A model generated the notes under the pieces. It saw nothing but the letters and a program-made list of their open reading frames with translations, had not been told where the DNA came from and did not search any database. Below, piece by piece: positions 24,876 through 33,314 of a stretch of 64,000 nucleotides of DNA; the stretch's first letter is position 1, and each line of letters opens with the position of its first letter. Where the stretch lies: positions 4,402,001 to 4,466,000 of the forward strand of contig NZ_CP023688.1 of the NCBI RefSeq assembly GCF_008704655.1, read 5' to 3'. This DNA is from Streptomyces rimosus. GTDB lineage: Bacteria > Actinomycetota > Actinomycetes > Streptomycetales > Streptomycetaceae. Position numbers and translations under genes: made by a program.

Positions 24876-26206
24876 ACTTAGCCTCCTTGGCTCACTGAGG
24901 CCGCTCCGCCGTACGCGTCCGCCAGTGATACGGGCGGCCGAGCGGGCCTTCCTTCTCGTAGAGGCATAGTGAGGCGCTCCGACGCTAGCCAGCAACACGG
25001 AACTCGCCTGCCACGAGCCGCTGTTGCCACCAGCCTGATACTTGGTCGACGTGGAAGCGGTGGCGGCCCAAAACAGCTCCGGACCTGCGGATACATTCAC
25101 ATACAGCGCATGTCCTATAGTTTTGGGCAATAAATAACGGGTACTAGCAAACCCACATAAATGGGGCCCAATAACGACCACATGCCGCCCGAATTATTTG
25201 CCTGCTCTTTGCATTCCTATGACGGAATGCACCAATTGCACGGGTCGGTGCCCGCGCTGGGTCGACAGTGGAGATTTGAGCGGAGCGCCCGCGACGGGCA
25301 AAGCCACATCGCGGCAGCAGCTGCTCCCCCTCAGCCATGGGCCAGGGTCGGTCCGCTCACGCTGCCGCATCCGTGACGGTGGCGGTACGGCGCCCAGCCC
25401 CCGCCGGCCGTTGTGTCCGGAGTGCCCGGCGCCCCCAACCCCACCCCTTCCGTAGCCTGCCTGCCTCGACAGGACTACTGCCTATGGGGCGGTCGGCAGC
25501 GCGCCCGTCACGTAAACCGCTCACCGCTTCCGCCTCCACCTTCATCACCCCTCATCTGCACCCTTCCCGCCTCCCGGGGGCTCCCCGCCGGGTCTGCCCT
25601 CTTGGGCCGCGGGCTCTGGTGCTGCCGCTCGGCTCGCCCCAGTGGCGGGCGCCTACGGCCTGGTCATGCGGAGCGGGCGTCGCGGGTGATGGCCTTGGCT
25701 GGCGGGGTGTTTGCTCGTTCCGGCGCTGCTCTTGGGCGGGGCAAAGCGTGTACGAAGCACCCCGTGGCAGCTTCAGATGGCGCGGGGCCGGGGGCCGGGC
25801 GGAGCGGGCCGGAGGCAGGAGCGGCGCCCGAGTCCCCGAGCTCCGCGCCGGCCCGCATTGCGGGCCGGTGGGGTGTGCTTCGTAGCGGCGGCTGCCAAAG
25901 CCGTTGACCCGCGCGCCGGATGCCGAAGGCAAGAGCACCCACAAGGCCAACGCCGTCCCCCGCAGAGCCCGTCCCGGCGACGGCCGGGCCGCTGGGTACT
26001 TGGCCGACGGGAACGAACCCGTTTGCGCGCTCTCACCAGCTCCCCACGGACTTCCATCAGGGCTTCGCGTCCGTACGCGAGCGGCGTCAGGGCGGCCCCG
26101 GCCGGGAATGGCGATCCTGCTGTGGGAGTTCCTGGAGTGCTCTCCCCCTTCCCCCACCCCTCCCCGCCCGCAGGGCGGGGCTTGAACCAGTAGAGAAAGT
26201 TGTAAC
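24876..26206. other. 1.3-kb stretch of the element without a convincing gene
   Basis: Open frames here have no family resemblance or ribosome sites. Around 25100-25210 the sequence is AT-rich, unlike the rest of the window. At 25750-25765 and 25876-25895 there are inverted arms (TACGAAGCAC-CCC and its complement with two extra bases) about 110 bases apart. Between them is a short hairpin (CCGGCCCGC ATT GCGGGCCGG, near 25851-25871). It could hold a replication origin, a single-strand origin or a structured RNA; none is proven. Confidence 0.45.
26162..26180 (-). terminator. Hairpin terminator
   Basis: A perfect 8-base-pair GC stem (CCCCGCCC/GGGCGGGG) with a three-base loop lies 27 bases beyond the stop of the minus-strand gene at 26207. 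Confidence 0.55.
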
Positions 26207-26596
26207 TCAGGCTGGCGGGAGGGGCTTGAAGTCCTCTGTGCAGGCGGGGAGTACGGTGCCCTGCCGGTGGGCGAGGGGCAGGAAGATCACGGGGCGGATC
26301 GTCCAGGTGATGCGGGTGGTGGCCTGGGTGACGGTCACCGTGTAGGGCTGTCGGCGAAGTAGGGCTGCCCTGGCCTTCAGTCGTCCCTCGCAGAGCCAGG
26401 TCCAGGCTTCGTGTGAGGCGTCCGGGGAGAGGGCCGGGGTGATGGTGCGGAGGGCGACTGCTACCCACCTGTCGGCCTGGTGGGCCGAGTAGGCGTCGAA
26501 GGATGCGTGGAGGGCCGGCCTCTCGGTCGGGTTCGCGAGGTCTTGGGTCCAGCATTCGCACCAGTAGCCGCGGCGGGGCTTGTCGGTCTTCAGCAT
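26207..26596 (-). CDS. Hypothetical protein of the element
   Basis: A 129-residue basic protein (YWCECWTQDLANPTERPALHASF near the start; RPVIFLPLAHRQG near the end). It begins at ATG 26596 after AGGAG, and its first 7 bases overlap the 3' end of the ATP-binding protein gene, so the two are co-transcribed. It has no membrane segment and no motif I can name. Position in the accessory left arm of the element suggests cargo or a regulatory partner of the ATP-binding protein. Confidence 0.65.
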   Translation of the reverse strand: MLKTDKPRRGYWCECWTQDLANPTERPALHASFDAYSAHQADRWVAVALRTITPALSPDASHEAWTWLCEGRLKARAALLRRQPYTVTVTQATTRITWTIRPVIFLPLAHRQGTVLPACTEDFKPLPPA

Positions 26597-27018
26597 GGGT
26601 GGGCTCCTGGTCGGTTGCTCGTGAAGAGTTCTGCGGTGACGGTGTGGGCGCCCTGACTGCTGTGGACCACCACTCGGTGGGCGATCGCGTTGACCATGCC
26701 GAGCCCGCGGCCGTGCTCGGCCTCCTCGTCCTGGTCCTCGACCTTCGGGTACGTGCCTGCGCCGCCGTCGTCGGTGACCGACAGGGCGATGACTTGCGGG
26801 GTGACCGAGAGGGACAGGTGGAAGCTGCCGGAGTTTCGCCCGCTGGCGGTGTGCAGGATCGCGTTCGAGCTCAGCTCGCTCACAATCAGCTCGGCGTCCT
26901 CGGCCAGCGGGGAATCGCGCAGTATGTCGCGGGTCCATCGGCGGGCCCGGCTCACCTCTTCTGGGGAACCTGGGCAACTGAGCCCCCAGACCTGGACTCT
27001 ACTCGTATACTCGTGCAT
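26590..27018 (-). CDS. ATP-binding protein, anti-sigma-factor kinase-like (HATPase_c)
   Basis: A 142-residue GHKL ATPase-fold protein. The N box is DAELIVSELSSNAILHTASG, followed by IALSVTDDGGAG and the lid motif HGRGLGMVNAIAHRVVV. Proteins of this size are RsbW/AbaA-like anti-sigma or anti-anti-sigma kinases, very numerous in Streptomyces. ATG 27018 was chosen because AAGGA lies five bases upstream; an ATG ten codons earlier lacks a good site. An ACTCGT-N4-ACAAGT operator-like element (27009-27024) overlaps the start, so the element's GntR regulator may control it. It precedes the hypothetical gene at 26207 with a small overlap. Confidence 0.85.
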   Translation of the reverse strand: MHEYTSRVQVWGLSCPGSPEEVSRARRWTRDILRDSPLAEDAELIVSELSSNAILHTASGRNSGSFHLSLSVTPQVIALSVTDDGGAGTYPKVEDQDEEAEHGRGLGMVNAIAHRVVVHSSQGAHTVTAELFTSNRPGAHPC

Positions 27019-27064
27019 ACAAGTTCCTTCGTGCTGGTAGGCCGCCATGTGCAGCGGGTTCGGG

Positions 27065-27496
27065 CTAGACGAGTTTCACGCCGTCGTGGGCGCGGACGGC
27101 CGGCGGGGTGATGGCGTCGAGCGCGTCCAGGACGCGGATCGCGTAAGCCTCGTCGGCGAGTTCGGTGACTTCTTCGCGGGTGGCCCACCGCAGCGCGCGG
27201 GTTTCGTCCCCGGTGGTGGGGGTGCCGTCGGCGGCCCGACAGCGGAAGACCAGAGAAACGATCAGGCCCGTCATGTTCTTGTAGACACCGGTCAAGGTCG
27301 CCGGAAGCTCGATCTTGATGCCGGTTTCTTCGAGCACCTCGCGCTGAAGAGCTTCCGGGATGGTTTCCTCGCGTTCGAGGACTCCGCCCGGCGGCTCCCA
27401 GTGGCCGTTGTCGCGTCGCTTGATCAGGAGAGCCCGGCCCTGGTCGTCGACGATGACTCCGGCGACGCTCACGGAGTGCGGACGGTCGGTGCTCAC
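27065..27496 (-). CDS. Nudix hydrolase
   Basis: A 143-residue protein with a full Nudix box, GGVLEREETIPEALQREVLEETGI split here as GGVLEREE and REVLEETGI. It matches the GX5EX7REUXEEXGU pattern of Mg-dependent nucleoside-diphosphate-X hydrolases. Its substrate is unknown. Start GTG 27496 (STDRPHSVSVAGVIV) fits the domain; an in-frame ATG at 27553 is possible. Nudix genes beside the GntR regulator are a recurring feature of pSAM2-type elements, where such a protein (Pif) blocks redundant transfer between donor cells. That role here is inferred from position. Confidence 0.85.
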   Translation of the reverse strand: MSTDRPHSVSVAGVIVDDQGRALLIKRRDNGHWEPPGGVLEREETIPEALQREVLEETGIKIELPATLTGVYKNMTGLIVSLVFRCRAADGTPTTGDETRALRWATREEVTELADEAYAIRVLDALDAITPPAVRAHDGVKLV

Positions 27497-27551
27497 GTTC
27501 CTCGGCCCCTTCGGATGGCTAGGCTCTCCACCGTAGCAACAGCACTCGCCC

Positions 27552-27567
27552 ACTCGTCTAGATACCT
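27552..27567. promoter_or_regulatory. Operator half-site before the GntR gene
   Basis: ACTCGTCTAG begins a 16-base element whose left arm matches the ACTCGT-N4-ACGAGT consensus of the element while the right arm does not. It lies 16 bases before the GntR start, suggesting autoregulation. Confidence 0.5.
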
Positions 27568-27582
27568 AAAGGAGTAGTCCAC

Positions 27583-28368
27583 GTGACGTCTCTTCCGAGC
27601 GTTCTTGGCGCTCTCGACCCCACGAGTGATCGTGCGGTTTTCCGGCAGATCGCCGATCAACTGCGTGAGGCCATTGATCGCGGGCGCTTCAAAGAGGGGG
27701 AAAAGCTGCCCTCGGAAGCTGAACTTGTCGAGCACTACGGGGTCTCCCGTATGACGGTGCGGAACTCCTTTTCGGTCCTCCAGGGCGAGGGCCTGGTACA
27801 CGCCGAGCACGGCAAGGGTGTCTTCGTCCGGCCGCGCCCGCCCGTCCGGCGCCTCGCCTCCGACCGTTTCGCCCGGCGCCACCGCGAACAGGGGAAGTCC
27901 GCGTTCATCGTGGAAGCCGATGCCGTCGGCAGCCATCCGAAGGTGGATGGTCTGGAGGTCAAGGAGGAGAAAGCCAGTCAGGACATCTCTGCCCGGCTCG
28001 GCTCCGTGCGGCGCGTGCTCGCCCGGCGGCGCCGCTATCTGCTCGACGGCCGGCCGGTTGAGTTCGCCACCTCCTACCTGCCGCTCGACATCGCCCGCGG
28101 CACTCAGATCGCCGAACCCAACCCTGGCCCCGGCGGCATCTACGCCCGGCTTGAGGAGCTGGGTCACCACCTCGACCACTTCGAGGAGGAGATCCGCGCC
28201 CGGATGCCTTCACCTGCCGAGGTCAAGACGCTGCAACTGGCGTCCGGAGTCCCGGTGATCCACCTGATCCGCACGGCGTACGACACGGAGAAGCGGGCCG
28301 TGGAGGTCTGCGACACGGTGATGGCGGCGGACGCGTACGTCCTCTCCTACCAGCTCCCGGCCACCTGA
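27583..28368 (+). CDS. GntR family regulator, KorSA-like
   Basis: A 261-residue protein starting at GTG 27583 after AAAGGAG. The N-terminal winged helix (about 15-80) has FRQIADQLREAIDRGRFKEGEKLPSE and YGVSRMTVRNSFSVLQGEGLV. The C-terminal domain is of the UTRA type (YLLDGRPVEFATSYLP ... VIHLIRTAYD). In pSAM2 the equivalent regulator KorSA represses transfer and activation genes. The recurring ACTCGT-N4-ACGAGT sites in this element, two of them in the gap before the transfer operon, are its likely targets. Confidence 0.9.
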   Translation: MTSLPSVLGALDPTSDRAVFRQIADQLREAIDRGRFKEGEKLPSEAELVEHYGVSRMTVRNSFSVLQGEGLVHAEHGKGVFVRPRPPVRRLASDRFARRHREQGKSAFIVEADAVGSHPKVDGLEVKEEKASQDISARLGSVRRVLARRRRYLLDGRPVEFATSYLPLDIARGTQIAEPNPGPGGIYARLEELGHHLDHFEEEIRARMPSPAEVKTLQLASGVPVIHLIRTAYDTEKRAVEVCDTVMAADAYVLSYQLPAT

Positions 28369-28418
28369 CCGGCGGTGCGCGAGGCCACTTCTTCGGACTC
28401 GTACGCCCCGACACGCAT

Positions 28419-28434
28419 ACTCGTATAGACGAGT
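28419..28434. promoter_or_regulatory. GntR operator copy 1 (perfect arms)
   Basis: ACTCGTATAGACGAGT: 6-base arms in perfect dyad with a 4-base spacer, in the gap between the GntR gene and the transfer operon. Confidence 0.7.
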
Positions 28435-28493
28435 GGGCAAGTCGTGTGGCAAGGTGGCCCCCGTTCCCGGAAGAGCCGGGCGCGAAGACTGCA

Positions 28494-28509
28494 ACTTGTC
28501 TAGACGAGT
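28494..28509. promoter_or_regulatory. GntR operator copy 2
   Basis: ACTTGTCTAGACGAGT: one mismatch from the perfect dyad, 75 bases after copy 1 and 16 bases before the first transfer-operon start. Repression of the operon is the likely outcome. Confidence 0.7.
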
Positions 28510-28524
28510 AGATGGGAAGAAGCC

Positions 28525-28881
28525 TTGCGCACCATCCGTGTGGAGACCTCGGCCGCGACGATCCTGCTGACCGAGGCGCCCGAGCCCAAGGTCCGCGACC
28601 GCAAGACGGGCGAGATCGCCAAGGACGCCAACAACGGCGAAGCGTTGATGACGATCGGCGTCGTCTACATCGAGGAAGGGGAGTCCTCCCTGATCAAGGT
28701 CACCGTGCCGGAGGGCGGTGTCTCCGAGGGCCTGACGCTCGGCGCTCCGGTCTCGCTGCCCGGCCTGGTTGCCCGGCCGTGGGAGTCGGTGTTCAACGGC
28801 CAGCAGCGGCACGGCATCGCCTACCGGGCCGCCGCCGTCACTCCGGCCGCCTTCCCGGCCGCCATGGGGGACGCGGCCTGA
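28525..28881 (+). CDS. SCO3933-family regulatory/transfer-associated protein
   Basis: A 118-residue protein starting at TTG 28525. It includes KVRDRKTGEIAKDANNGEALMTIGVVYIEEGES and LKVTVPEGGVS-like strands, followed by RPWESVFNGQQRHGIAYRAAAV. This is the small all-beta protein found directly before the FtsK-like translocase in pSAM2-type elements. Its stop overlaps the translocase start (TGATG), so the two are coupled. The molecular role is unknown; a cofactor for transfer or DNA binding is plausible. Confidence 0.8.
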   Translation: MRTIRVETSAATILLTEAPEPKVRDRKTGEIAKDANNGEALMTIGVVYIEEGESSLIKVTVPEGGVSEGLTLGAPVSLPGLVARPWESVFNGQQRHGIAYRAAAVTPAAFPAAMGDAA

Positions 28882-30257
28882 TGACCGACCTGGCAGCGCT
28901 TCTGGAGGTAGGTGGTCCTGTCGCCGCCCTCGGCGGTGGGGCCGCCTACGCCCGGGCACGGCACCCGGGCGTCTACTGGTCCACGGTCGGCCTGCCGGTC
29001 TCAACCGCCCGGCTGCTCGGCTCGTACAGCTCGGTCATGGAAGCCTGCGGCCTGACCGTGGCCCCCTCCCGGCTGCGAGTCCTGGCGGTCAAGGCCACCA
29101 CCCGCCGCGAGGTCCGGCCCGTACCGCCGCGTCGCGGCATCATCCGGCCGACCACGACGGGGTTACGACTTCGGCTCCGCCTCGCCCCCGGGCAAGAACC
29201 AGCCGACGTCGCGGCCTCGGCCGAACGGCTGCGCCATGCCTGGGGCGTGCACGCCGTGTACGTGACACCCGTCAAGCCTGGCGTGATCGACCTGCGGCTG
29301 GTCGGGTTCGACGTGCTGCGGAAGGTCCGCATGCCGCGCAAGCTCCCGGCTGGGCTGCTGAAGGTCCCGGTGGCGCTGCGGGAGGACGCCACGGCCTTCG
29401 TACGGGACTACCGCACCGTTCCGCACGGGCTCACCCTCGGCGCGACGCTGTCGGGCAAGTCCATGTACCTGCGCCACCTCATCACTGGGCTGGCCCGTCA
29501 GCCCGTCGCCCTGGTCGGCATCGACTGCAAACGTGGAGTTGAGCTGGCGCCGTTCGCGGCCCGGCTTTCGGCGCTGGCCACCGATCCTGAGCAGGCTGCG
29601 GCCCTGCTGCCGGTGCTCATCGAGGAGATGGAGGACCGATACGACCTGATCAAGGCCCGGCAGGGCATCGCCCCGGACACACCGGATGAGGAGATCACCT
29701 CGGACATCTGGGGCCTGCCTGAACATGAACGCCCGGTGCCTGTGGTGCTGTTCGTGGACGAGGTGGCGGAACTCTTCCTCGTCGCCACGAAGAAAGACGA
29801 ACAGCGTCGGGACGAGATGGTCACCCAGCTCATCCGTCTTGCCCAGCTCGGCCGGGCCGCCGGCATCTACCTGGAAATCTGCGGCCAGCGCTTCGGTGCC
29901 GAACTGGGCAAGGGGGCGACCATGCTGCGCGCCCAGTTGACCGGCCGCGTCTGCCACCGCGTGAACGATGAAGCCTCCGCGAAGATGGCGTTGGGCGACA
30001 TCGCGCCCGAAGCGGTCGCCGCCGCCTGCGCCATCGCCCCCGAACAGCCCGGACTCGCCGTGATCGGCGACGCATCCGGCGGCTGGTCCCGCGTCCGTAC
30101 GCCGTACCTGTCTCTGGCTGAGGCGGCCGAGACCTGTTCCGCCTCGGCCCACCTGGTACCCCACCTGCCCGCACTCCAGCCGTTCCGGCCTGCTGTGCCG
30201 GTACGGCCGATCAAGTCACCGACCCCGGTCGTTCGGCCGCAACCGACGACCGGCTGA
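28881..30257 (+). CDS. FtsK/SpoIIIE-like conjugative DNA translocase (TraSA-like)
   Basis: A 458-residue protein. The Walker A motif is GATLSGKS at residues 187-194, and Walker B is PVVLFVDEVAELF with D293. Then follow RLAQLGRAAGIYLEICGQRFGAELGKGATMLRAQLTGRVCHRVND, the FtsK-type motif III region. The N-terminus has a short hydrophobic segment near residues 10-25. In Streptomyces such single proteins hexamerise and pump double-stranded plasmid DNA into the recipient hypha after recognising short clt repeats. It is the only large transfer gene here, as expected for this element type. Confidence 0.93.
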   Translation: MTDLAALLEVGGPVAALGGGAAYARARHPGVYWSTVGLPVSTARLLGSYSSVMEACGLTVAPSRLRVLAVKATTRREVRPVPPRRGIIRPTTTGLRLRLRLAPGQEPADVAASAERLRHAWGVHAVYVTPVKPGVIDLRLVGFDVLRKVRMPRKLPAGLLKVPVALREDATAFVRDYRTVPHGLTLGATLSGKSMYLRHLITGLARQPVALVGIDCKRGVELAPFAARLSALATDPEQAAALLPVLIEEMEDRYDLIKARQGIAPDTPDEEITSDIWGLPEHERPVPVVLFVDEVAELFLVATKKDEQRRDEMVTQLIRLAQLGRAAGIYLEICGQRFGAELGKGATMLRAQLTGRVCHRVNDEASAKMALGDIAPEAVAAACAIAPEQPGLAVIGDASGGWSRVRTPYLSLAEAAETCSASAHLVPHLPALQPFRPAVPVRPIKSPTPVVRPQPTTG

Positions 30258-30342
30258 ACTCAGCCTTCCCCATCCGGTTGGCGTGACCGCCTCGCGCCGT
30301 GTCCCTACCCCCGCCATGCCTGAATCCGGAAGGAGCCGCAGT

Positions 30343-30990
30343 ATGCGCGCCCTGCTGGCCCGCGTAGACGCGGTGCTCGTCCAGGCGGTCATCGCCGCCG
30401 CTCTGTCCTTCGCCCACCTGCATGACATCGCTTCGGCGGCCGGTCAGGACGGGTGGAAGGCATGGGCGTACCCCGTCTCCGTCGACCTGCTGCTGGTGGC
30501 TGCCTGGCGGCGGCTGCGAACCAGCGACGAGAAAGCGGCCGGGTGGTGCTGGTTCGTGATCGCGCTGGGCGCCTCCCTGGGCGCCAACGTAGCCACCGCC
30601 GGACTGCTCGACCTGGACGACGTACCGGCCTGGCTGCGCATCCTCGTCGCGGGATGGCCTGCGGTCGCCTTCCTCGGCGGCACGCTGCTCGCTCACTCCG
30701 CAGCGATTCCGGCAGAGGCACCCACCGCCGACGAGGACCAGGAGGAGCCCTCGGCCATCGAGGACCAGGAGGACGCGCCCGCCCCGGCGCCGGTACTCCC
30801 GGCGCCACCGACCCCCGAACCGACCCCCGCGCCCCCTGCGGTCTCCGTCCCGGCCGCCCTGGTCGAACACGCCCGCAAGGTCGCCACCGAGCACCACACC
30901 CGCACCGGCACCGCCATCGACACCCCGACCCTGCGCGCCCGCCTCGGCGTATCCCTGCCGATCGCCGACGCCATCGCTGCCCAGCTCTGA
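30343..30990 (+). CDS. DUF2637 membrane protein (spread-type)
   Basis: A 215-residue protein beginning at ATG 30343 after AAGGAG. The N-terminal half has three or four membrane helices (ALLARVDAVLVQAVIAAALSFAH, WAYPVSVDLLLVAAW, WFVIALGASLGANVATAGLL, ILVAGWPAVAFLGGTLLAHS). The C-terminal half is a Pro/Glu-rich linker and a small helical end (HARKVATEHHTRTG). DUF2637 proteins encoded after the translocase in Streptomyces plasmids and AICEs resemble SpdB, which helps spread the element along the recipient mycelium. The function here rests on that family context. Confidence 0.82.
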   Translation: MRALLARVDAVLVQAVIAAALSFAHLHDIASAAGQDGWKAWAYPVSVDLLLVAAWRRLRTSDEKAAGWCWFVIALGASLGANVATAGLLDLDDVPAWLRILVAGWPAVAFLGGTLLAHSAAIPAEAPTADEDQEEPSAIEDQEDAPAPAPVLPAPPTPEPTPAPPAVSVPAALVEHARKVATEHHTRTGTAIDTPTLRARLGVSLPIADAIAAQL

Positions 30991-31002
30991 GAGGAGATCC
31001 AC

Positions 31003-31194
31003 ATGAGCGCCAACCGCCGCTTCCACTCGGTCACCCGCATCGGTCCCGTCCAGGTCGGCACGTCCTACGACGGACGCGGCCGGGAGAAGCACACCGCCGC
31101 CTGCACGGCTCCGCGCTGCGGCTTCTCCGCCGACTACGACAGCCGCGCCGCCGCCGAACTGGCCGCCCGCACCCACCGCTGCCCCGTCCGCTGA
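31003..31194 (+). CDS. Small mobile-element transfer protein
   Basis: A 63-residue protein, RBS AGAGGAG just before ATG 31003. It has two cysteines and several histidines in CTAPRCGFSADYDSRAAAELAARTHRCPVR, which could bind zinc. Proteins of this type are annotated as mobile element transfer proteins in the spread operon of AICEs. It is 12 bases after the DUF2637 gene and clearly in the same operon. Confidence 0.75.
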   Translation: MSANRRFHSVTRIGPVQVGTSYDGRGREKHTAACTAPRCGFSADYDSRAAAELAARTHRCPVR

Positions 31195-31220
31195 TCCATG
31201 CGCCGAAAGGATTCCGCCCC

Positions 31221-31415
31221 GTGACCGTCAGCCTGCCGCTCGTCGTCGTCCTCGGTCTCTTCGCCTGGGGTGCGGTCAAGTACCTCGGCGTCCGCATCTG
31301 GATCGTCGTGGTGATCGCGCTCTTCGGGTTCTGGCTCTCCCACACCTTCATGGCGCCGGCCATCGAGAACGGCACGCGCTCCGGCGTGAACATCATCAAC
31401 GGCTCACATGACTAG
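31221..31415 (+). CDS. Small Spd-type membrane protein
   Basis: A 64-residue protein starting at GTG 31221. It is nearly all membrane-spanning (LPLVVVLGLFAWGAVKYLGV and WIVVVIALFGFWLSHTFMA, two helices), ending NGTRSGVNIINGSHD. It lies in the spread gene block between the transfer protein and SpdD-like genes. The stop codon is within an ACTCGT-type half operator (31406-31421). Confidence 0.72.
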   Translation: MTVSLPLVVVLGLFAWGAVKYLGVRIWIVVVIALFGFWLSHTFMAPAIENGTRSGVNIINGSHD

Positions 31416-31421
31416 ACGAGT
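31406..31421. promoter_or_regulatory. GntR operator half-site before spdD-like gene
   Basis: The right arm ACGAGT and central CTAG-like bases are kept (ACTAGACGAGT), while the left arm is not. It lies 20 bases before GTG 31441 and may mark a second regulated promoter. Confidence 0.45.
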
Positions 31422-31440
31422 AGGTAAGGAGACCTCTGCC

Positions 31441-31686
31441 GTGTTCCTGCCCAAGTACCCCGACAGTCCGACGCCGCCCACGCACATCACCCCCACCGCG
31501 GCCGACCCGGCCCCCGCCCGGCGGCCCGTCCCTCAGATCTCCGTCAGCACCGGGGCCGTCGCGGTCGTCCTCCTCGGCGGCGTCGTGCTCACCGCGCTCC
31601 TGGCCGCCGTCGCCGTCTCGGCCGTGTCCGTGGCGGTCGCCGCTGTCGTCCTGCGCTCGCTGCTCCGCGATCACCACCGCCGCTGA
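31441..31686 (+). CDS. SpdD-like spread protein
   Basis: An 81-residue protein beginning at GTG 31441 (FLPKYPDSPTPPTHITPTAA) after AAGGAG. This Pro/Thr-rich N-terminus is characteristic of SpdD-like proteins of Streptomyces plasmids. Then come one or two membrane helices (TGAVAVVLLGGVVLTALLAAVAVSAVSVAVAAVV) and a basic tail. It is thought to act in spread of the element within the mycelium. Confidence 0.8.
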   Translation: MFLPKYPDSPTPPTHITPTAADPAPARRPVPQISVSTGAVAVVLLGGVVLTALLAAVAVSAVSVAVAAVVLRSLLRDHHRR

Positions 31687-31789
31687 CTGACCAGCAGTAC
31701 ACCGAACCCCCGGGTCGGCCTCGATACCGCCAAGCATCCGCCGCCCCGGGGGCCTCCCCCTTCCAGCCGAAGCCAGAAGGAGAAAGGCC

Positions 31790-33111
31790 ATCATCACCCC
31801 CGCCACCCTGCCCCCGCTCACCGAACTCGGAGAACTGGCCGCCCTCGGCACCATGCCCGCACTCCTGCGCCAGCTCTCCGGCCTCGGCGGCTGCACCCAC
31901 CCGATCCGCCTCGACGGTCACCGCACCGAACACGCCCTGAACACCCACACCGGCGAGATCGGCAACGTCCTCCACCACCTCGACTCCTCCACCCTCCCGG
32001 CCGGTCACCTCCTGGTCCGCTGCAACAACCGCCGCACCACCCGCTGCGCGGCCTGCTCCCAGGTCTACCGTCGCGACACCTTCCAACTGATCACCTCCGG
32101 CCTGCGCGGCGGCAAAGGCGTCCCGGAACGCGTCGCCGCCCACCCCCGCGTCTTCGCCACCTTCACCGCGCCCGGCTTCGGCCCGGTCCACAACCGCCCT
32201 ACCGGGCCGACCGGTTCGGTCCGCCGCTGCCGCTGCGGTGCCCTCCACGACCAGGAGGACGCCACCCTCGGCACCGCACTCGACCCCGACACCTACGACT
32301 ACGAAGCCGCCGTCCTCTGGAACGCGCACGCCGGTGCCCTCTGGCGGCGCTTCTCCATCTACCTGCGACGGGAGGTCGCCAAGCGCGCCGGCCTCACTCA
32401 GCGCGCGTTCCGGCAGTACGCCCGGGTGTCCTTCGCCAAGGTCGCCGAGTACCAGAAGCGCGGCGCCGTCCACTTCCACGCGGTCATCCGCCTCGACGGC
32501 CCGACCGGCAGCGACACCCCGCCGCCCGCGTGGACGGCCCCGTCATCGGCGGCCGGGCACACGTCTTCACCTTCGGCCGCCAGCTCGACGTACGTACCAT
32601 CCGCTCGGCCGACTTCGACGGCGGCCAGGAGCTGACCGAACGGGCCGTAGCCGCGTACATCGCCAAGTACGCCACCAAGGGCGCCGAAACCGCGACCGGA
32701 GCCCTCGACCGCCCGCTGAAGTTCCTCGCCGAACTCGCCCAGCTCGACATCAGCGACCACGCCCGCCGCATGATCCGAACCGCCTGGACCCTCGGCGCCC
32801 GCAAAGACCTGGAAGACCTCCGGCTCCGCGCCTGGGCCCACATGCTCGGCTTCCGCGGCCACTTCTCCACCAAGTCCCGCCGTTACTCCACCACCCTCGG
32901 CGCCCTCCGCGACGCCCGCGCCGAATGGCGCCGCGCCCAGGCCGCAGCAGAGGCCGAGACCGCTTCGGACACCACCCTCGTCCTCGCCCACTGGGTCTAC
33001 GCCGGTACCGGCCTCACCGACGCCGAAACCTGGCTCGCCGAATCCCTCGCCCGTGACACCGCCCGCGAACACCGCGCTGCGCTCGACGCTGAAGGAGACG
33101 ACCTGTCATGA
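31790..33111 (+). pseudogene. RepSA-like rolling-circle replication initiator, interrupted
   Basis: The first frame encodes TELGELAALGTMPALLRQLSGLGGCTHP through CNNRRTTRCAACSQVYRRDTF, FATFTAPGFGPVHNRP, and the HUH-type VHFHAVIRLDG (H codons from 32471). It then loses the frame near 32525. The remainder (VFTFGRQLDVRTIRSADF ... YIAKYATKGAETATG ... EGDDLS) continues in the -1 frame to 33111. About 35 residues usually present between the two blocks seem missing, so a deletion not divisible by three is likely. The ribosome site AAGGAGA is followed at normal distance by ATC ATC ACC, not by ATG/GTG; the first ATG is at 31853. Both lesions suggest a defective gene, unless either is a sequencing error. 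Confidence 0.75.
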
Positions 33112-33314
33112 CCACCACCGTCATCGAGAGGAAGTGGCACACCACCGCCGAAGTCGCCGAAATGCTCGGCTTCGGGCTGTCCAAGACCAAGCTGCTCGTG
33201 CTCACCGGCGAGATCCGTTCGGTGAAGATCGGGCGTAACCGGCGCATCCTTCCGGCTTGGGTCGACGAGTACGTCAACCGCTGCGCTACTGCGGCCGAGG
33301 AGTGGTCCGCATGA
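33108..33314 (+). CDS. xis: Excisionase (MerR-like helix-turn-helix)
   Basis: A 68-residue protein with an excisionase-type winged helix (WHTTAEVAEMLGFGLSKTKLLVLTGEIRSVKIGRNRRILPAWVDEYV, given here only in outline: TTAEVAEML, TGEIRSVKIGRNRRI). It directs the integrase toward excision by bending att DNA. ATG 33108 overlaps the rep stop and its own stop overlaps the int start, each by four bases (ATGA), so rep, xis and int form one coupled unit as in pSAM2. Confidence 0.9.
   Translation: MTTTVIERKWHTTAEVAEMLGFGLSKTKLLVLTGEIRSVKIGRNRRILPAWVDEYVNRCATAAEEWSA

Noticed and set aside
25551..26160. Overlapping open frames on both strands in the gene-free part of the element
   Set aside because: None has a ribosome site or recognisable motif, and all are Arg/Pro/Gly-rich as expected for chance frames in GC-rich DNA.
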